A stretch of 64,000 bases of DNA from Diphasiastrum complanatum (taxonomy: Eukaryota; Streptophyta; Lycopodiopsida; Lycopodiales; Lycopodiaceae), in the NCBI GenBank assembly GCA_029204225.1, contig CM055106.1, positions 36,736,361-36,800,360 on the forward strand, read 5' to 3'. The notes beneath the pieces were generated by a model. The model was not told the DNA's origin. It ran no database searches and worked only from the letters and a program-made list of their open reading frames with translations. Below are positions 37,601 through 56,344 of the stretch, in pieces. The position numbers were made by a program, and so were the translations under genes. The first letter of the stretch is position 1; each line of letters opens with the position of its first letter.

Positions 37601-38930
37601 GATATGCTCAACAACAAGGGATTGACTATGATGAGATCTTTGCACCCGTGGCAAAGATGGTAAGCATTCGAGTCATCATTTCACTTGCTACACTTTATGG
37701 ATGGGATATATGGAAAATGGACATTTAAAATGCATTCTTGAATGGTGATCTTGAGGAGGAAGTGTACATGGAGCAGCCCGAGAGATACATTTTATCAACA
37801 AAGCCAAATCATGTGTGTCTACTACAAAAGAGTTTGTATGGCCTTTAGCAAGCACCAAGGAGTTGGTATGCTAAGTTTCAACACTTTTTTACTCTCTCAA
37901 GGCTTTGTTATGAGTGAGTATGATCATTCACTTTATTATAGGTTTTCTGGAAATGATGTTACCATCTTGCTAATCTATGTGGATGATATCATCTTGAGTG
38001 GTGGAGACAATCAAGATGTGGAGGATATCAAGAATGCTCTCAAGAAGGAGTTTGACGTGCATGATCTTGGTAATTTGCATTCCATTTTGGGAATAGAAGT
38101 CATTAGATCTTCTCAATCTACTTCCATTTGTCAAGAGAAGTATGCTAATTCTATTCTAGAAAGATTTCATATGGTAGATGCAAAAGCTAGTGATACACCT
38201 ATGGAGTCTCATGTAAAGCTAACCATAAGAGGTAATGAAAGATACTTCAAGGACATTACTCTCTATAGGAAGCTAGTTGGTTCACTCATCTATCTAACCA
38301 TTACTAGACCATATCTAAGCTATTGTGTTGGAAGATTCAATTCATGCAAGATCCTAGTGAGGAGCATTGGAAGCTAGGAAAGCGAGTTTTGAGGTACATC
38401 ATTGGAACTCGAGATTTTGGCATATTGTATGAGGGTTCATCACCTAATCTTTTTGGATTTTCAGGTTCGGACTGTGCTTGAGATGTAATGGATAGGAAAT
38501 CCATTAGTGCTCATTGTAATTTCAAAGGTGATGGAGCTATATCATGGATGTCGAAGAAAGAAACTACTATCTCATTGTCATCTAGTGAGGCCGAGTACAA
38601 AGCTCTTACACATTGCACAAAAGGAGATGGTATGGATCAAGATGATGATCAAGGATCTTCACTTGCTAGATTTTTCAAACAGCCCAATCATCTTTTGTGA
38701 CAATCAATCAGCCCAAAGACTGGCAACCAATCCTTCTTTCATGCTAGGAGCAAGCATATTGAGGTGCAATATCATTTTGTGATCCTAGCAAGTCATTGCA
38801 AAGGAGGTGGAACTTCAACATGTGTCTTCAAGGGAATGTGTAGCTCACCAAAGCATTCGAAAAAGACTTGTTCATGAAGCATAGGACTTCACTTGGAGTG
38901 TTATCAAAGTCCATGCTAAAACTAGTTAAA
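37601..38930 (+). pseudogene. Copia family D reverse transcriptase and RNase H
   Basis: This is the continuation of pol after the MITE: GYAQQQGIDYDEIFAPV, then [19 protein letters not shown], where a TAA replaces a conserved codon at 37726. SLYGL-QAPRSWY has a second stop near 37846. The YVDDIILSG catalytic motif is present at about 37977-38003, followed by LVGSLIYLTITRP. A frameshift near 38335 is followed by RNase H (GSDCA-DVMDRKSI; ISWMSKKETTISLSSSEAEY at 38488-38600). The tail runs towards the purine tract AAAAAGAGAG at 38929-38937. It is non-functional because of at least three stops or frameshifts, although the active-site motif survives. Confidence 0.9.
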
Positions 38931-38937
38931 AAGAGAG

Positions 38938-39497
38938 TGTGAGATTCAACTAATTTAATCATATTTGCTATATTTCCATATTTGACATATTGAGGCCAAC
39001 TTTGTTTTTAGACTTAGAGATTGAATTTTCAAAGCTCTTTAGTCTAAATGTCATTTGAATAAACACTTTTTAAAAGTGTGGGAAAGTTATAAGGCGAGTT
39101 TGAGTAGATTCAAATTTGAATGTTGGGTACTTTGAATCTAGACCCAAAAATAGTAGGGTTAGCATTTTGGAGGGAAAGCCAAGTTGCCAAATAGGTTTTG
39201 GACCTATTATAAACTGGAGAGAGTGATCTTCTCTCTTCTCTATCTCATTTCATGCTTATACATAGTTCTCTTGGGTTCTACTATCCATTGGTGCACTATG
39301 CTTGTGATTGCATGCAATTCTATGTGTAGAATGATCTATATTTGCTATTTTTTGATCCACATGTGTGAAATACATAGCTTGCTGGTTTTTATAGATAGCA
39401 ACAATACATAATCATTTGATTCATGTTTGATCAAGTTCTATTAGAGTTTGCATCTCATTTTGTGTGTAGATGCTGATTTTTCTACATTGGTGAGATT
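38938..39497 (+). repeat. 3' LTR of copia family D, 3'-truncated
   Basis: Starts TGTGAGATTCAAC after the purine tract and follows the 5' LTR until TTGGTGAGATT at 39497. The last about 100 bp of the 5' LTR (35297-35397) are missing here. Confidence 0.88.
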
Positions 39498-41339
39498 TAA
39501 CTATAACTAGACCCTTGAATGTCATTTTTCTCTCCTTCTTTGGTCAGAACATGCTTTTGAGAATGGATGGAACAAAACCCATGAGTTTTTCATGTATCTT
39601 GTTGGTTTTCAAATGCATGCTACAAATCTTTCTTGTTGTGAAGAATCACATATTCAATTTTGGATCTTGGTCTCCTTGCCATATTGATTGTTATTTCGGT
39701 TACAAAAATACAAAAACAATGACTCGCTTAACTGTCATTCTTGTTCTTACAAAATTGGTACGAAGGGTGATGGAGACAATGTCATATGATGCACTAATGT
39801 CAAATGGCATCTTTGTTTGGAATCTCCAAACATGAATAATTCATGTCTTAATCAATTTATGATGACGCCAACTTTCCTCAATGCACATTATGGAATATTG
39901 ACAGAATTTACTTTGCTGGATAATTCATGCATTCCTATCATTCAAACGAATTGACTAAGTTTCCATTGGACATACATATGCAACCACATTTTTTTTACAC
40001 ATTGATCTTTCCAAATTGGGTTTGAAGAGTAGATACATAAACTATGGGTAGATAAACTTTTCTATGACGAGTTTAGAATGTCTACGCAATGTACAACAAT
40101 AAAATAAAATTTAGTGTTCGAAGTTCTCTCTTTTTATCAGGTTAAAGTTAATATGATGCCTTTAAGTTTATAACATGACTTTATGATATATGTCAAAGAT
40201 GTCTCCTTAAGTAGAGATAATTGATAGCTTGAGACATAAAATGTGTAACACATGCCTGAGCTATACTAGAGAGGCAAACGCCAAATACTTTTTGGCCTTA
40301 AGGCCACATGGACATGCGCGTAAAACAAATAGTGCATATAATGCTTAGGAGAGGAAAGAGATTTTCAACCATCATGCTACAATCTTTGAAACACACTCCA
40401 AAATATTGGCAGGGCTTGTCTAATTTGTCTATTTTTTGGATTGTTTGCATTTTTTAATTTTCATTCGTTTTCCATATTGTGCACTTGAGGAAGTCCAATT
40501 TTAAATATACCAACTACTCAACCATGGACCCAACAAGGGTGGAAACAGACTCGTTTATCCACAACACATACAAACTTTGTCTGAGGTAGTTCACATGCGA
40601 CTTTGAAGCTATTGTGTCATTCATTTTTTGGTTCGATACAAATTCTTTTTCCATAAGACCAATTTACATTTTCAAGAGCTATTGACTTTAATAAACTTCC
40701 CTGTAGGATACCAAAATTTTGTTTCTTGCAAGAATATTAATATGCACAAGCATAATTATGAACAATATATGCACATCATAGGCAAAGCCATTTTTTAGAA
40801 CCTCTAGGCTCCCAAACACTGGTATTCTAATATGGGTTTCAATTGCCACACGTTAACATGTGGGTATGAACCCTTGATTGAGTGAATTTGATCTATATTT
40901 TATTTTATCTTTATTTTAACTGGTAGTAGATGAAGCATCTCCACCTTCAAAGCCAAGTACTAGTCCTTTGTTGGACCTATTCTATTGCCACCTCAACTAA
41001 CATAATTCAACTGGCATGACAAAATGACATCATTCACTAAATATGTTTGCAAAACTTGTCATATGGACAAATGATACCTATGAGTATGATTTCGTGTGGA
41101 ACCCAACGAGGATTTAGAAAATGTTGTTGGCCTCTAAATGTGCTCCTGATCCTTGGAAGTTGGGTAGAATTAGGTCCATTGAGGGAGGGAGTTCAAGGAC
41201 TTTGAGAGAATTCACCTAGTGAAGACATTAGGCCTTGGACCTTTCGTTGCATATATTGCCAGGTGAAAGCTCTTCTTTTTCCCGGGTGCGTTTTTTTCCA
41301 ACGGCCGTTTCTAGAAAGTTGGACCTTCGTGTGAGAAAG
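39498..41339. other. AT-rich intergenic DNA upstream of the WRKY gene
   Basis: No coding motif is seen. An ORF of 106 codons at 39515-39835 shows no recognised pattern. Confidence 0.45.
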
Positions 41340-41764
41340 TTGACTTGGAGAACCATTGAATGAAGGACACATAGCGATTGCACTTGACTGTTTTCTAGAA
41401 CATGGAGTGCAATATTAAAAGAAAGAAACCGATATGGATAGAAAGTTAGCATGTGGTTGAAAAAGAGCTATAGCCCTGGCATTAGGTGGTGGAAGGTCCA
41501 AGCCTCAATGCCTTGTGCTTTGGAGTTAGGTGAGACTTTGCCCTGAGGGGCTCCCTAGTCCGTGGACCTTTTAGCAGCCAAAAAATACGAAGGGCCTCAC
41601 ACAATTTTGGCCAAGTCCTGGTTGTTGGGTTCCACACGGAATCGGGCAATGGTGGAGGTTGCATGGCCCCACTGCTTGGGTTTGACCTTTCGGCCTACGG
41701 CCACGTGGCAGCGCCTTATTCACGGGACTAAACATGAACATCCAGCCAATAGTCGGGTTTGACC
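41340..41764 (+). promoter_or_regulatory. Cluster of W-box and G-box motifs upstream of the WRKY gene
   Basis: W-box cores TTGACT at 41340-41345 and 41384-41389, and TTGACC at 41682-41687 and 41759-41764, all on the plus strand. A palindromic G-box CACGTG lies at 41702-41707. W-boxes are the binding sites of WRKY proteins, and many WRKY genes carry them and regulate themselves or each other. The motifs lie 0.8-1.2 kb before the start codon. Their use in vivo is inference. Confidence 0.5.
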
Positions 41765-41899
41765 CTGTCTTTAAGAAGTCAGCAGTTATTCGCCGTGTGA
41801 CGTGGCCCTTGGCAGCATATCGGCCTGGTCTGACGGGGCGCCACGTCATGCATGAGTCAGCATGAATCCAGCTGGGTCCCCCGCAGAAAGAGAAAAAGG

Positions 41900-42080
41900 C
41901 TGAGAGGGAGAGAGAGAGAGAGAGAGAGAGAGGCCGAGAGAGAGATGGCGAGAGGGGGGTGCTGGTGCGAGCTGCCATGGCGGAGGAGGAGAAGGAGCAG
42001 GAGATGGAGGGGGGGAAGAGGCATGGGGGACATAGTCCAAGTGCAGAAGAGAGGTAGAGAGAGAGAGAGAGAGAGAGCGT
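41900..42080 (+). repeat. (GA)n-rich 5' flank of the WRKY gene
   Basis: Two GA tracts (41905-41931 and 42056-42077) with purine-rich sequence between them and to about 42190. It may be GAGA-type promoter or 5' UTR sequence. The long minus-strand ORFs across it are Ser/Leu/Pro low-complexity artefacts. Confidence 0.7.
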
Positions 42081-42530
42081 GATGGATTGACGACTCAGGT
42101 GACGGCAGGGAAGGAAGGAGAGCGGAGATAGAGGATAGAAGGCTGAGGAGGGAGGGGGGGAGGGGGGAAGCAGCGGGGAGGGGGAGGTCGATGGTGTGAA
42201 GTGGGTGCAAGGAAGATGCTGATGATGAGAGCGGGCATGATAGAATATCCTCAATTGTAGGAAGAGTGGGACTATGCTTGGCTTAAAGCTGACTGAATGC
42301 TGCCTCTCCTTTCTACAAGTGCAACAAAGAAAGAAAGGAAGAAAGACAGAGGTAGTGAAGTACTGCTTTCCAAGTCTCCGTCAACAGCCTTTTTCTTCTA
42401 GTCTCCGCGCATAACCTATCTTTTTAGCTAGGCGGCTCTACCTTTCTTTCCCTCTCTATGTTGTGTCTTTCTCTTTTTCTCTCTGGTACATTAGTCAGTG
42501 CATGGAGCATGTGAAAAGTGACAGATCTCA

Positions 42531-45221
<2,691 letters not shown>

Positions 45222-47069
45222 TCACCCTGATCACACCCCCTGACAGATCTTTCAGCCCATTTTGCAGAATTTTTTTCGCAACTACCCATCCTACTGCTGA
45301 TCAGCTGAAACTGCTGCTTTTTATGCATCTTGATCTATCTTCGATATTTGATTAAAACATTTGGCTTCATTCAGCTCAAAAGAATATGCAGATTTTCAGC
45401 TAGAACAAGTAATCTTAAAGTGGACTGATGCGAGAGCAATGAAGTCTGCTCCAGATGTCTCAACCTGTACAAGACACTGGATTAAAAGAAGTTGATAATT
45501 GATCTGCGACTGACCCAATAATTCTTACTGACATGACTTAACATACATCAGTGGTCATTGTAATAGACACATATATATTATCATCACATGTAAAGTTTAT
45601 CTAGTATTTTTTATTAATTCCAATTTCCAAGAACATTTCTTGTGTAGAATGTATATTATGAGAGATTGAGAGATGGCTACATTTGAAAAACAGGATGAGA
45701 AAGCTTTTGCTGTAACTTATGAAGTGAGCTCTACTCCTTGTAGACTCTTTGGTATGAATAATGGAATTATCCCTCCATTCTTTCTTATACTTTCAAGCAC
45801 GAATTGACATCTGATTACGGTACTTTTTCCGCTTATTGAATATATACCAAGCAAGCGTTCCTTGCCCTTTAAACTTAGTCCTTCCTCTCCCTCGCAGCAT
45901 TTTTGTATCTAGAATAAGAAAACAAATTACTCAAGTTTCTCATTTCAATGCCATTATTTGTTCGAGTAAGTTAAATTTTACTTGAATGGCACCTCATGAA
46001 TTATCAGCATGAATATCTTGAATGTATGGAGTGGGGCTCCATTTGAAAAACTAACTTTTATGTGTAGAAGGCCTTATACTAGGAATAGCTTGAGTCCTAT
46101 AACCATGGTTAACCTAGATAGTTTACTAGATTTTACCATAATGCAGGAAACTTATGTACCCCATTCAAGTTATTTGCTTATGATGTATTGCTACAACAAT
46201 CTACATCAACTATAATTTAGCTTCAAAAGAATCTCCTCACATAAGCATTAGATTTGGAAGGAGACCTTGTTTGAGATTATGAGATCATATGAAAAATGTA
46301 TCACGAGTCAAATTCTCATGCCTTGTTTTGGAGGGGATAATATATAGAGAATATTGTACCTATTTACATCTAGATTTTTTAGGTTATCACGTCAACTATG
46401 TTCTTCTTATAAAAATAAGCTTTCCATTTATGCATTTCTCTTTATAAAGAATCTTAATTACAAGAAGAAAAATACTTAGGCAAGTTCCAAGTTAGCAGGC
46501 AATAAATGTAAATTTTCATGTGGCATGGAACAATGGATCAATTCTGTTACTGTACACATACTCTATAGATGAAAGTTGGCTACACATAAGGTACATAGGG
46601 ATTTTTTAACATATATGATTTTTGACTTGCAACTACAGTAAATTGATCAAAATATCATTCACCTCAATAATTAAGTCAAATGTGCGTTGATGATTTTTTG
46701 AAATAGTTAAAATCAAGAAGTGAAGATCTAATATTTGCAAGTTGTAGCCTACGAATGATTAGGATTGATAAGTTTTCTATTGTAATATGCTTTAAAGGCG
46801 TATAGCATAAATGAGCCTTCAACTAGCACACAAAAAATGGAAATCTTCTTGGAAAAAACGCAACACATGCAACACTCAGACTTGAACCTCGAGGAAGACT
46901 CCCATAAAAGTGGAAATCTGAGACATGATTTTCTTGTGTACCTCATTATTGCAATTGAAGTACTCCAGGCAAAACTCATTAACTCTTCCTAATTGCCTTT
47001 CTCACCTCTCTCCATGACCTTCTATGATTAACTCTACTTTTCAATAAAAATTTTCTTATCTACATGCCA

Positions 47070-47073
<4 letters not shown>
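45222..47073. other. WRKY 3' flank and AT-rich intergenic DNA
   Basis: Contains the presumed 3' UTR after the TGA at 45219-45221. No certain poly-A signal is called, though AATAAT-like words occur near 45757. Beyond it are small ORFs without motifs. Confidence 0.45.

Positions 47074-47128
<55 letters not shown>
47074..47128. repeat. (CT)n array opening mosaic repeat M, copy 3
   Basis: A 55-bp CT array followed by CATGAAACATAACAAATACA, the same junction as at 32641. Confidence 0.92.
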
Positions 47129-47132
<4 letters not shown>

Positions 47133-47344
47133 AAACATAACAAATACATAACACATAAATTAAGATCCTACAAAATAAAGTAGCATGAATAAATTAAGAT
47201 CCTACATATTAGAATAGCATGAACTAGTAAGCATGAAACATAAACAAACGGAATCATACTTAAACGCACACGCACACATGCACACCCTAAACCCTAAACC
47301 CTAAACACACATGAAGAGGAAAAAAAAAGGAGAACATAGTAGAG
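47129..47344. repeat. Mosaic repeat M linker, copy 2
   Basis: Similar to 32641-32895, with an internal duplication of about 45 bp (AAATTAAGATCCTACA twice). A telomere-type array is embedded at 47285-47306 at the place where the other copy has a (CA)n array. Confidence 0.82.
47285..47306. repeat. Interstitial telomere-type array (CCCTAAA)3
   Basis: Three perfect CCCTAAA units plus one C, the Arabidopsis-type plant telomere sequence. It sits between CACACAC-type sequence on both sides. Confidence 0.95.
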
Positions 47345-47523
47345 TGCTAATCAAAACTCCCAAACCGTACGATTATATCCTATTCCATAATGTCACCACG
47401 TGCTCCCTCCCTGTGGCATTTGGCTTTCTTGTGGAACTTATCTTCCAACAAAAAACATTTGAACCATGCCTTTAACGGAAGAAAACAAGGGCTACACACC
47501 TTCCTAAAATTGGGAGTGTTGGT

Positions 47524-47620
<97 letters not shown>
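47345..47620. repeat. Mosaic repeat M, copy 3, ending in (CT)n
   Basis: The same module as at 32345 and 33005, followed by a 94-bp (CT)n at 47527-47620. The minus strand in each copy reads VCSPCFLPLKA-type peptide, conserved between copies, but no protein family is recognised. Confidence 0.9.
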
Positions 47621-47622
<2 letters not shown>

Positions 47623-48300
47623 TTGATTGTTTTTTGGATCCATTTGACGGTGGTTTTTATGTAATGTGCTAAAGTAATTTTATTAGTAAGGTCACTTCCT
47701 AGGTCTTGTTGGAGTGAGACTAATCTTTATTGATGGATTTGTTGGACTCAACTTGTATGTATCTTCTAAAAAGCCAAGCATACTACTACCAAGCCACTAA
47801 GATCAAATAATGGTGTTAAGCATGTTTCAACATCATGGAAACTTTTGTATAACTCGGTTCAAACTTGTGTTTTGAAACCAACTCACTTCAAATATATGTT
47901 GAGAAACCATCTCAACAAAACTATCAAGGCTCTAGAATCAAATAATGGTTGACAATTATTGGTTAGTCTATACTTGAAGGACAAACGAATTTGTTGAGAG
48001 TGGGAATCAATTGTTTTCTTAGGCCAACTATGGAGTTCGCCAGCGGGTTCAAAAAAAACATTTTCTAAGAAGTCCCTCGAATCAAGGACAAAGGTAATCA
48101 AGAAGGGAGCAACAAGACTTCAATGTGGTTCAAGATTATAAAAAATGTTGCAGTGTTGAGTCACATTTTGTTCATTTTGATGTATCAATTGGGGCAAGAA
48201 TTTTGTAATCTTGATATATCAGCTGAGGTGGTAACAATCTAGCATTGTTCAGGCACAACTTGCTTATGTGTATTGGAGATCTATTACTAAAATGTAAAAA
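47621..48300. repeat. Mosaic repeat M downstream arm, copy 2
   Basis: Matches 33309-33560 and 34240-34440 in order, with about 700 bp of the other copy missing between the two blocks. Confidence 0.75.
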
Positions 48301-48312
48301 TGTATGAGCAAA

Positions 48313-48388
48313 GGTCGGAATGCACCTCGGAATAAGAGATGGTATACTACCTAAAACAGATCCACATATTCCGAGGCCTGTTCCGACC
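48313..48388. repeat. Imperfect palindrome GGTCGGAA...TTCCGACC (copy 5)
   Basis: Outer arms GGTCGGAA/TTCCGACC (8 of 8) and inner arms CCTCGGAATA/TATTCCGAGG (10 of 10) around GAGATGGTATACTACC. It is the best-preserved member of the set. Confidence 0.88.
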
Positions 48389-48404
48389 TCCACTGATTCC
48401 CAGC

Positions 48405-48545
48405 CAATATCAACAGATTCATCAATAAAAGTAGAGATTTGTTCCTAAAATGTGTAGATATATTTTCATAGATCCTAATGTAAATAAAATTGAATGTAGC
48501 CCTACGTGCATCTATAACAAAAAATAGGAGACAAACATTTATGGA
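48405..48545. repeat. Dispersed repeat R1, copy 3
   Basis: Matches 34590-34745 and 29850-30005 in the same orientation. Confidence 0.8.
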
Positions 48546-48674
48546 AAAATTTATGAGTAGAGGTATACAATCTAGCATTTATGAGGTGGTAGCAATTTAG
48601 CATTGTTTAGTTTTTATCATGCGTTGTGAGAAACTATATATAACTAATTACATAAATATATATTTTGTTGTGGT

Positions 48675-50480
48675 TTGCTCAAAAAAATGTTGCCTTCAAA
48701 TAACACCATGGCGGCATCTCGACAAGAAGCCAAGAAAGTGCTTTCCGCGGTCGACATGGATTACAAGAGTATTCATGCATGTCCCAATGATTGCATCTTA
48801 TATCGAGATGAGTTTGAGGAGGCAAGCACATGTCCACGCTATGGAGAACACCGTTACAGGCAAGATTTACAAGGAGCGACCATACCCGCCAAGGTGGTAA
48901 GACATTTTTCCATCATACCCAGGATACACCACATGTTTAAATGTAATTCCATCGTGGAGCTAATGACATGGCATTCGAGCAATCGTTCATCAGGCGATAC
49001 AATGAGCATCCCTACCGATTCTCCAGCATGAAAGCACGTGCATGCTACGAGTTTAGGGATGAGCCTTGCCATTTGCATTTGGGGTTGGCGATGGATGGTG
49101 TGAATTCATTTGGTTTGTGCTCCACATCATGGTCCACCTGGTCGGTTGTCCTTGTAAATTACAACATTCCCCATTGGTTAAGTATCAAGAAGGGCCACCT
49201 AATGCTTGCCCTTCTTATCCCAGGGAAATACAAGGCAAAAAATATGGACGTGTATAGGGCTCCCTTGATAGATGAGCTAAAGGTTCTATGGCAAGAAGTT
49301 CAAGTGAGCGATATATCAAGACCACTGAGACAAAGAGATTTTGTGGTAAAGGGGATCTTGATGTGGAAGATGCACGACTATCTTGGATATGGGAAATGTT
49401 CAAGTGAGACATCCTTGCTATTGGTTCGATTCATGGTATTATATTAAATTTTAATGTGCATTCACAAATTTTCTTTCAATTCGAACATTGGACCCACGAT
49501 TAATTTGGTTATTTTGTCTCAATGTAGGGCTCCAAACTAGTGGCTACAATGCATGCCCCGTTTGTGGCGAGTATTTGCAAGCACGTCACTCACAACATCT
49601 ACAAAAGATGGTTTATGAGGGCCACACTTGATACCTTCCACCCGATCACCCTATGCATGATGGGCTAATTGGTCAACGTCCTCATTCCATGAAGGTACAA
49701 TACATATTTGGGCCAATTAATGGTACATGTCATTTATTTATTTTATGATTACTCTCTTTATATTTCCTCTAACGATAATCTGCAATAAATGTGTGTGCTT
49801 GTTTGTTAATATTGTAGGCAAGTGATTGACTTCAGATTTGGAGATCCAATCAAGATCTAGGGTGACTCCCTCTCCCGGCATGAAGAGGTTATCAATACTC
49901 ATGAACTCCCATATGGGGGGGAATTGTTGATAAACCATCTTTTGGACCCGATGCATATATTCAAGAATGTCGGGAGTACGATTTGGGAGCACTTGACCGG
50001 GTTGAAAGATAAAAAAGGTGCACGAGATGACTTAAAAGAAGTGGGAAAGATGGTCGATATATGGCCACATACGATGGGGACTTCAATTGTCCTACCAAAG
50101 GCCCCATGGATCTTCTCGAGGAGAGAAGAGATGATTGTAAAAAAGGCAATAGCCTCATTATGAACTTTGACAGGACACATGCTATGGCTAAAGGGTGCCT
50201 TCATGAGGGACAACAAGCTAAGTGGACTAAAGTCTCATGACTGGCATAAATTTTTACAGGTTGGCATGGCATGTTTTTTGACGTTGCTTCCACCTCAACA
50301 TTGTGGATTACATTTTACAGCATGTCTTGTAATTTCATGATGATCTCATTGCGCATCTATGTATCTCAATGACCAAATTATTTTTGTGCATGCAATTTGT
50401 GCTTCCCTTGGTGTTGAGAGGGTTCTTGACAGAGGAGTTAAGGAGTGAAAATACGGTGAATGTAACTCACATAATATTTT
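48675..50480 (+). pseudogene. CACTA (En/Spm) TNP2-type transposase remnant
   Basis: This is the DNA-cutting transposase of plant CACTA transposons. The first frame (48675-49031) reads QEAKKVLSAVDMDY, HACPNDCILYRDEF, CPRYGEHRY, PAKVVRHFSIIPRI, the usual N-terminal block. After a frameshift near 49040 the next (48968-49447) has HLHLGLAMDGVNSFG, STWSVVLVNYNIPHWLSIKK and LIPGKYKAKNMDVY. A GT-AG intron fits at 49404-49527 and leads to LQTSGYNACPVCGEYLQ. From 49870 come LLDPMHIFKNVGSTIWEHL, KGARDDLKEV, LPKAPWIFS and LSGLKSHDWHKFLQ, then a further piece near 50390-50480. Frameshifts and stops make it a pseudogene. CACTA termini were not found. Confidence 0.88.
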
Positions 50481-50526
50481 CCTGGGGTGATTAGATGATG
50501 CATATGATCTTACAAACGCATATGTC

Positions 50527-50890
50527 ATTCATTAGAGAAAAATTGAACACAAAAGGGGCCTTTGAAAAATCTACCTTTTTTTTTTCTCAAAAGTTTCTTC
50601 CACATGGTCCAATCAAAACACTCAAATTTGAAATCTACGTAACGTAGCTCCTTCAAATTGATTTTTTTTTTAAACTGTAATTTTGCGTCGGGGGCAGCTC
50701 GTAAATAAGCCATTTTATTTGTAGTATAGTATGCAACTCAGCCAAAAAAAAAAAAAAAACCGTGTAACTTTTGAACGACAGCTCGGATTGAGACGATTGC
50801 CATGCTATTAGAAAGCCCTCGACGAGAGCTTTTCAACGACACCCAACATGACCCAGTTCCGAGCTACGGTGAAGACGTTATGGCCATTCA
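50527..50890. mobile_element. MITE-like family member, diverged copy
   Basis: Starts CATTAGAGAAAAATTGA with GGGGCCTTT, like the 37222 termini, and then CCAATCAAAACACTCAAATTT and ATCTACGTAACGTA, which is the reverse complement of the right half of the 37222 copy. It also contains a palindromic CCCTCGACGAGAGC stretch near 50817. The right end is not defined. Poly-A (50740-50759) and poly-T runs interrupt it. Confidence 0.6.
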
Positions 50891-51026
50891 AAGTTTTGGT
50901 CAACTTGATATCTCTTTCAAGCGTAGTTCAAAGTTTTGGTCAACCTGATATCTCTTTCATCGTGTAGTACAGATCCTATTGACCACTCCATGATTTCTTT
51001 GTATGTGCGTGTGTGTGTGTGTGTGG

Positions 51027-54880
<3,854 letters not shown>

Positions 54881-54881
54881 C

Positions 54882-55160
54882 ACCATGAAATGGTTGACAA
54901 ATGCGGTACTGCAGCTGGTTCAACTGCGATGGATTGTGAGATCTGCTTAACTAGTTGATAAAATTGGATGAGCTTCTATATTCAGCATGAAATCGTTGAC
55001 GAATGTAGCTGAATATTTTGCGAAAAGTATGACTCGGTATTCATCCGGACGATCATGTTTTGTCACCATGAAATGGATTGACAAATACTCCATTGTTTCT
55101 CAGAAATTCAGCCGATCAGTATATTCTGTAGTTGATTGTGAAATGCTTGACAAATATCTA
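54882..55160 (+). repeat. Four degenerate copies of a CATGAAATGG-TTGACAAAT motif
   Basis: The motif recurs at about 54882, 54985, 55064 and 55137 (CATGAAATGGTTGACAAATG; CATGAAATCGTTGACGAATG; CATGAAATGGATTGACAAAT; GTGAAATGCTTGACAAATA), 70-105 bp apart. The units are diverged and no function is recognised. Confidence 0.5.
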
Positions 55161-55169
55161 ATTCTGTGA

Positions 55170-56340
55170 CGCTCTACCCAGTTAACAATGCCTCGTGCCC
55201 GTCTAAATATTCAAATGCATACTTTATTGACTTGATTATGTTGTTGCTCAGCTTTCGGTTGAAATTTTTATCACATAAACAATCGATTCACTAAAGTCGC
55301 GTATTGGAATCCCACCCGAACAACCTAGCCAGACCCACAACTATAATATCCCCAACATATTTGTAAGAGTGGTTGATTAACTATTTTCTTGCTAAATTTA
55401 CATTGTGCTTATCTCATTCTCTTTCACACCTCACTAAATATACCACCATAACTCCCAAACCTTCTCTCCTACCTATTAGGGTTCCACGAGGAGTATTATT
55501 CTTAAGGTTAATAAATTCTCTTGGGCCCAAACAAAGCTTAATGAATGGATATTATTTTTGCATTTTGAAAGTTCAAAACAAGGACTCGGTTAAAGAAGTT
55601 CAGGAGAGGCCTTGCCTCGAAGAATATTGATCTTTAATAAGATATTGAATGATTGAACAAAATGTAGTTATACAATTGAACCTTGTTGTAAGAATAGAAA
55701 AGGTGAAGATGGCACAATCATATCCATTTAGTATTTTTGGTTCTACTCAATAAATACACAATCTTTCACCTAGTACCTACACAATGTTTCTTTGGGAGCA
55801 ATAAGTTCTTCCTATTTTTTTTGTGAGATAGTGATGGTTCATCTCGCAAATGACATTATCTCAGAAGATCTGAGACCCTAAACACTTCTATCTTGAACTT
55901 GGCTGGTTTCCAAGCATAGAAAGGAAGATTGAAACACATGCAACACTTTGCACACACTAAGAATGGATTACAAACTCAAACCAACCTGAACACACTCTTG
56001 CTTAAGCTCTCAAACTTTCCAACAAGTGACCAAATCAAGTTATGATGTGAAGAGTTACTTGCATTCTTAGAAAATACACAAGACTAGGCTGCCAAGAATA
56101 CCTAGAATTGAACAAACTTGATCAACATATGATCAACACACTAAGATATTGATTCAACCTGTAAAACCACATAAACTCCAGCAAATGATAGATACAAGCT
56201 TTAGAGGTGAATGAAAGAGCACACTTAGTGAATCACAAGACTAGCTTCACTAGCTTGCCAAATCTTGATGTTTAGATGTAGATCTAAGATCACGTCACAT
56301 GAGACTATTCCTCAACCTGATAAGAACCTGAAAACAGATT
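55170..56340. other. Intergenic DNA, no gene
   Basis: No motif-bearing ORF; the longest is 85 codons at 55373-55630. The MITE fragment begins at its right edge. Confidence 0.45.
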
Positions 56341-56344
56341 CGCA

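Noticed and set aside
41571-42254. 227-codon minus-strand ORF upstream of the WRKY gene
   Set aside because: Low-complexity Ser/Leu/Pro translation of GA-rich sequence, with overlapping frames of the same kind and no domain.
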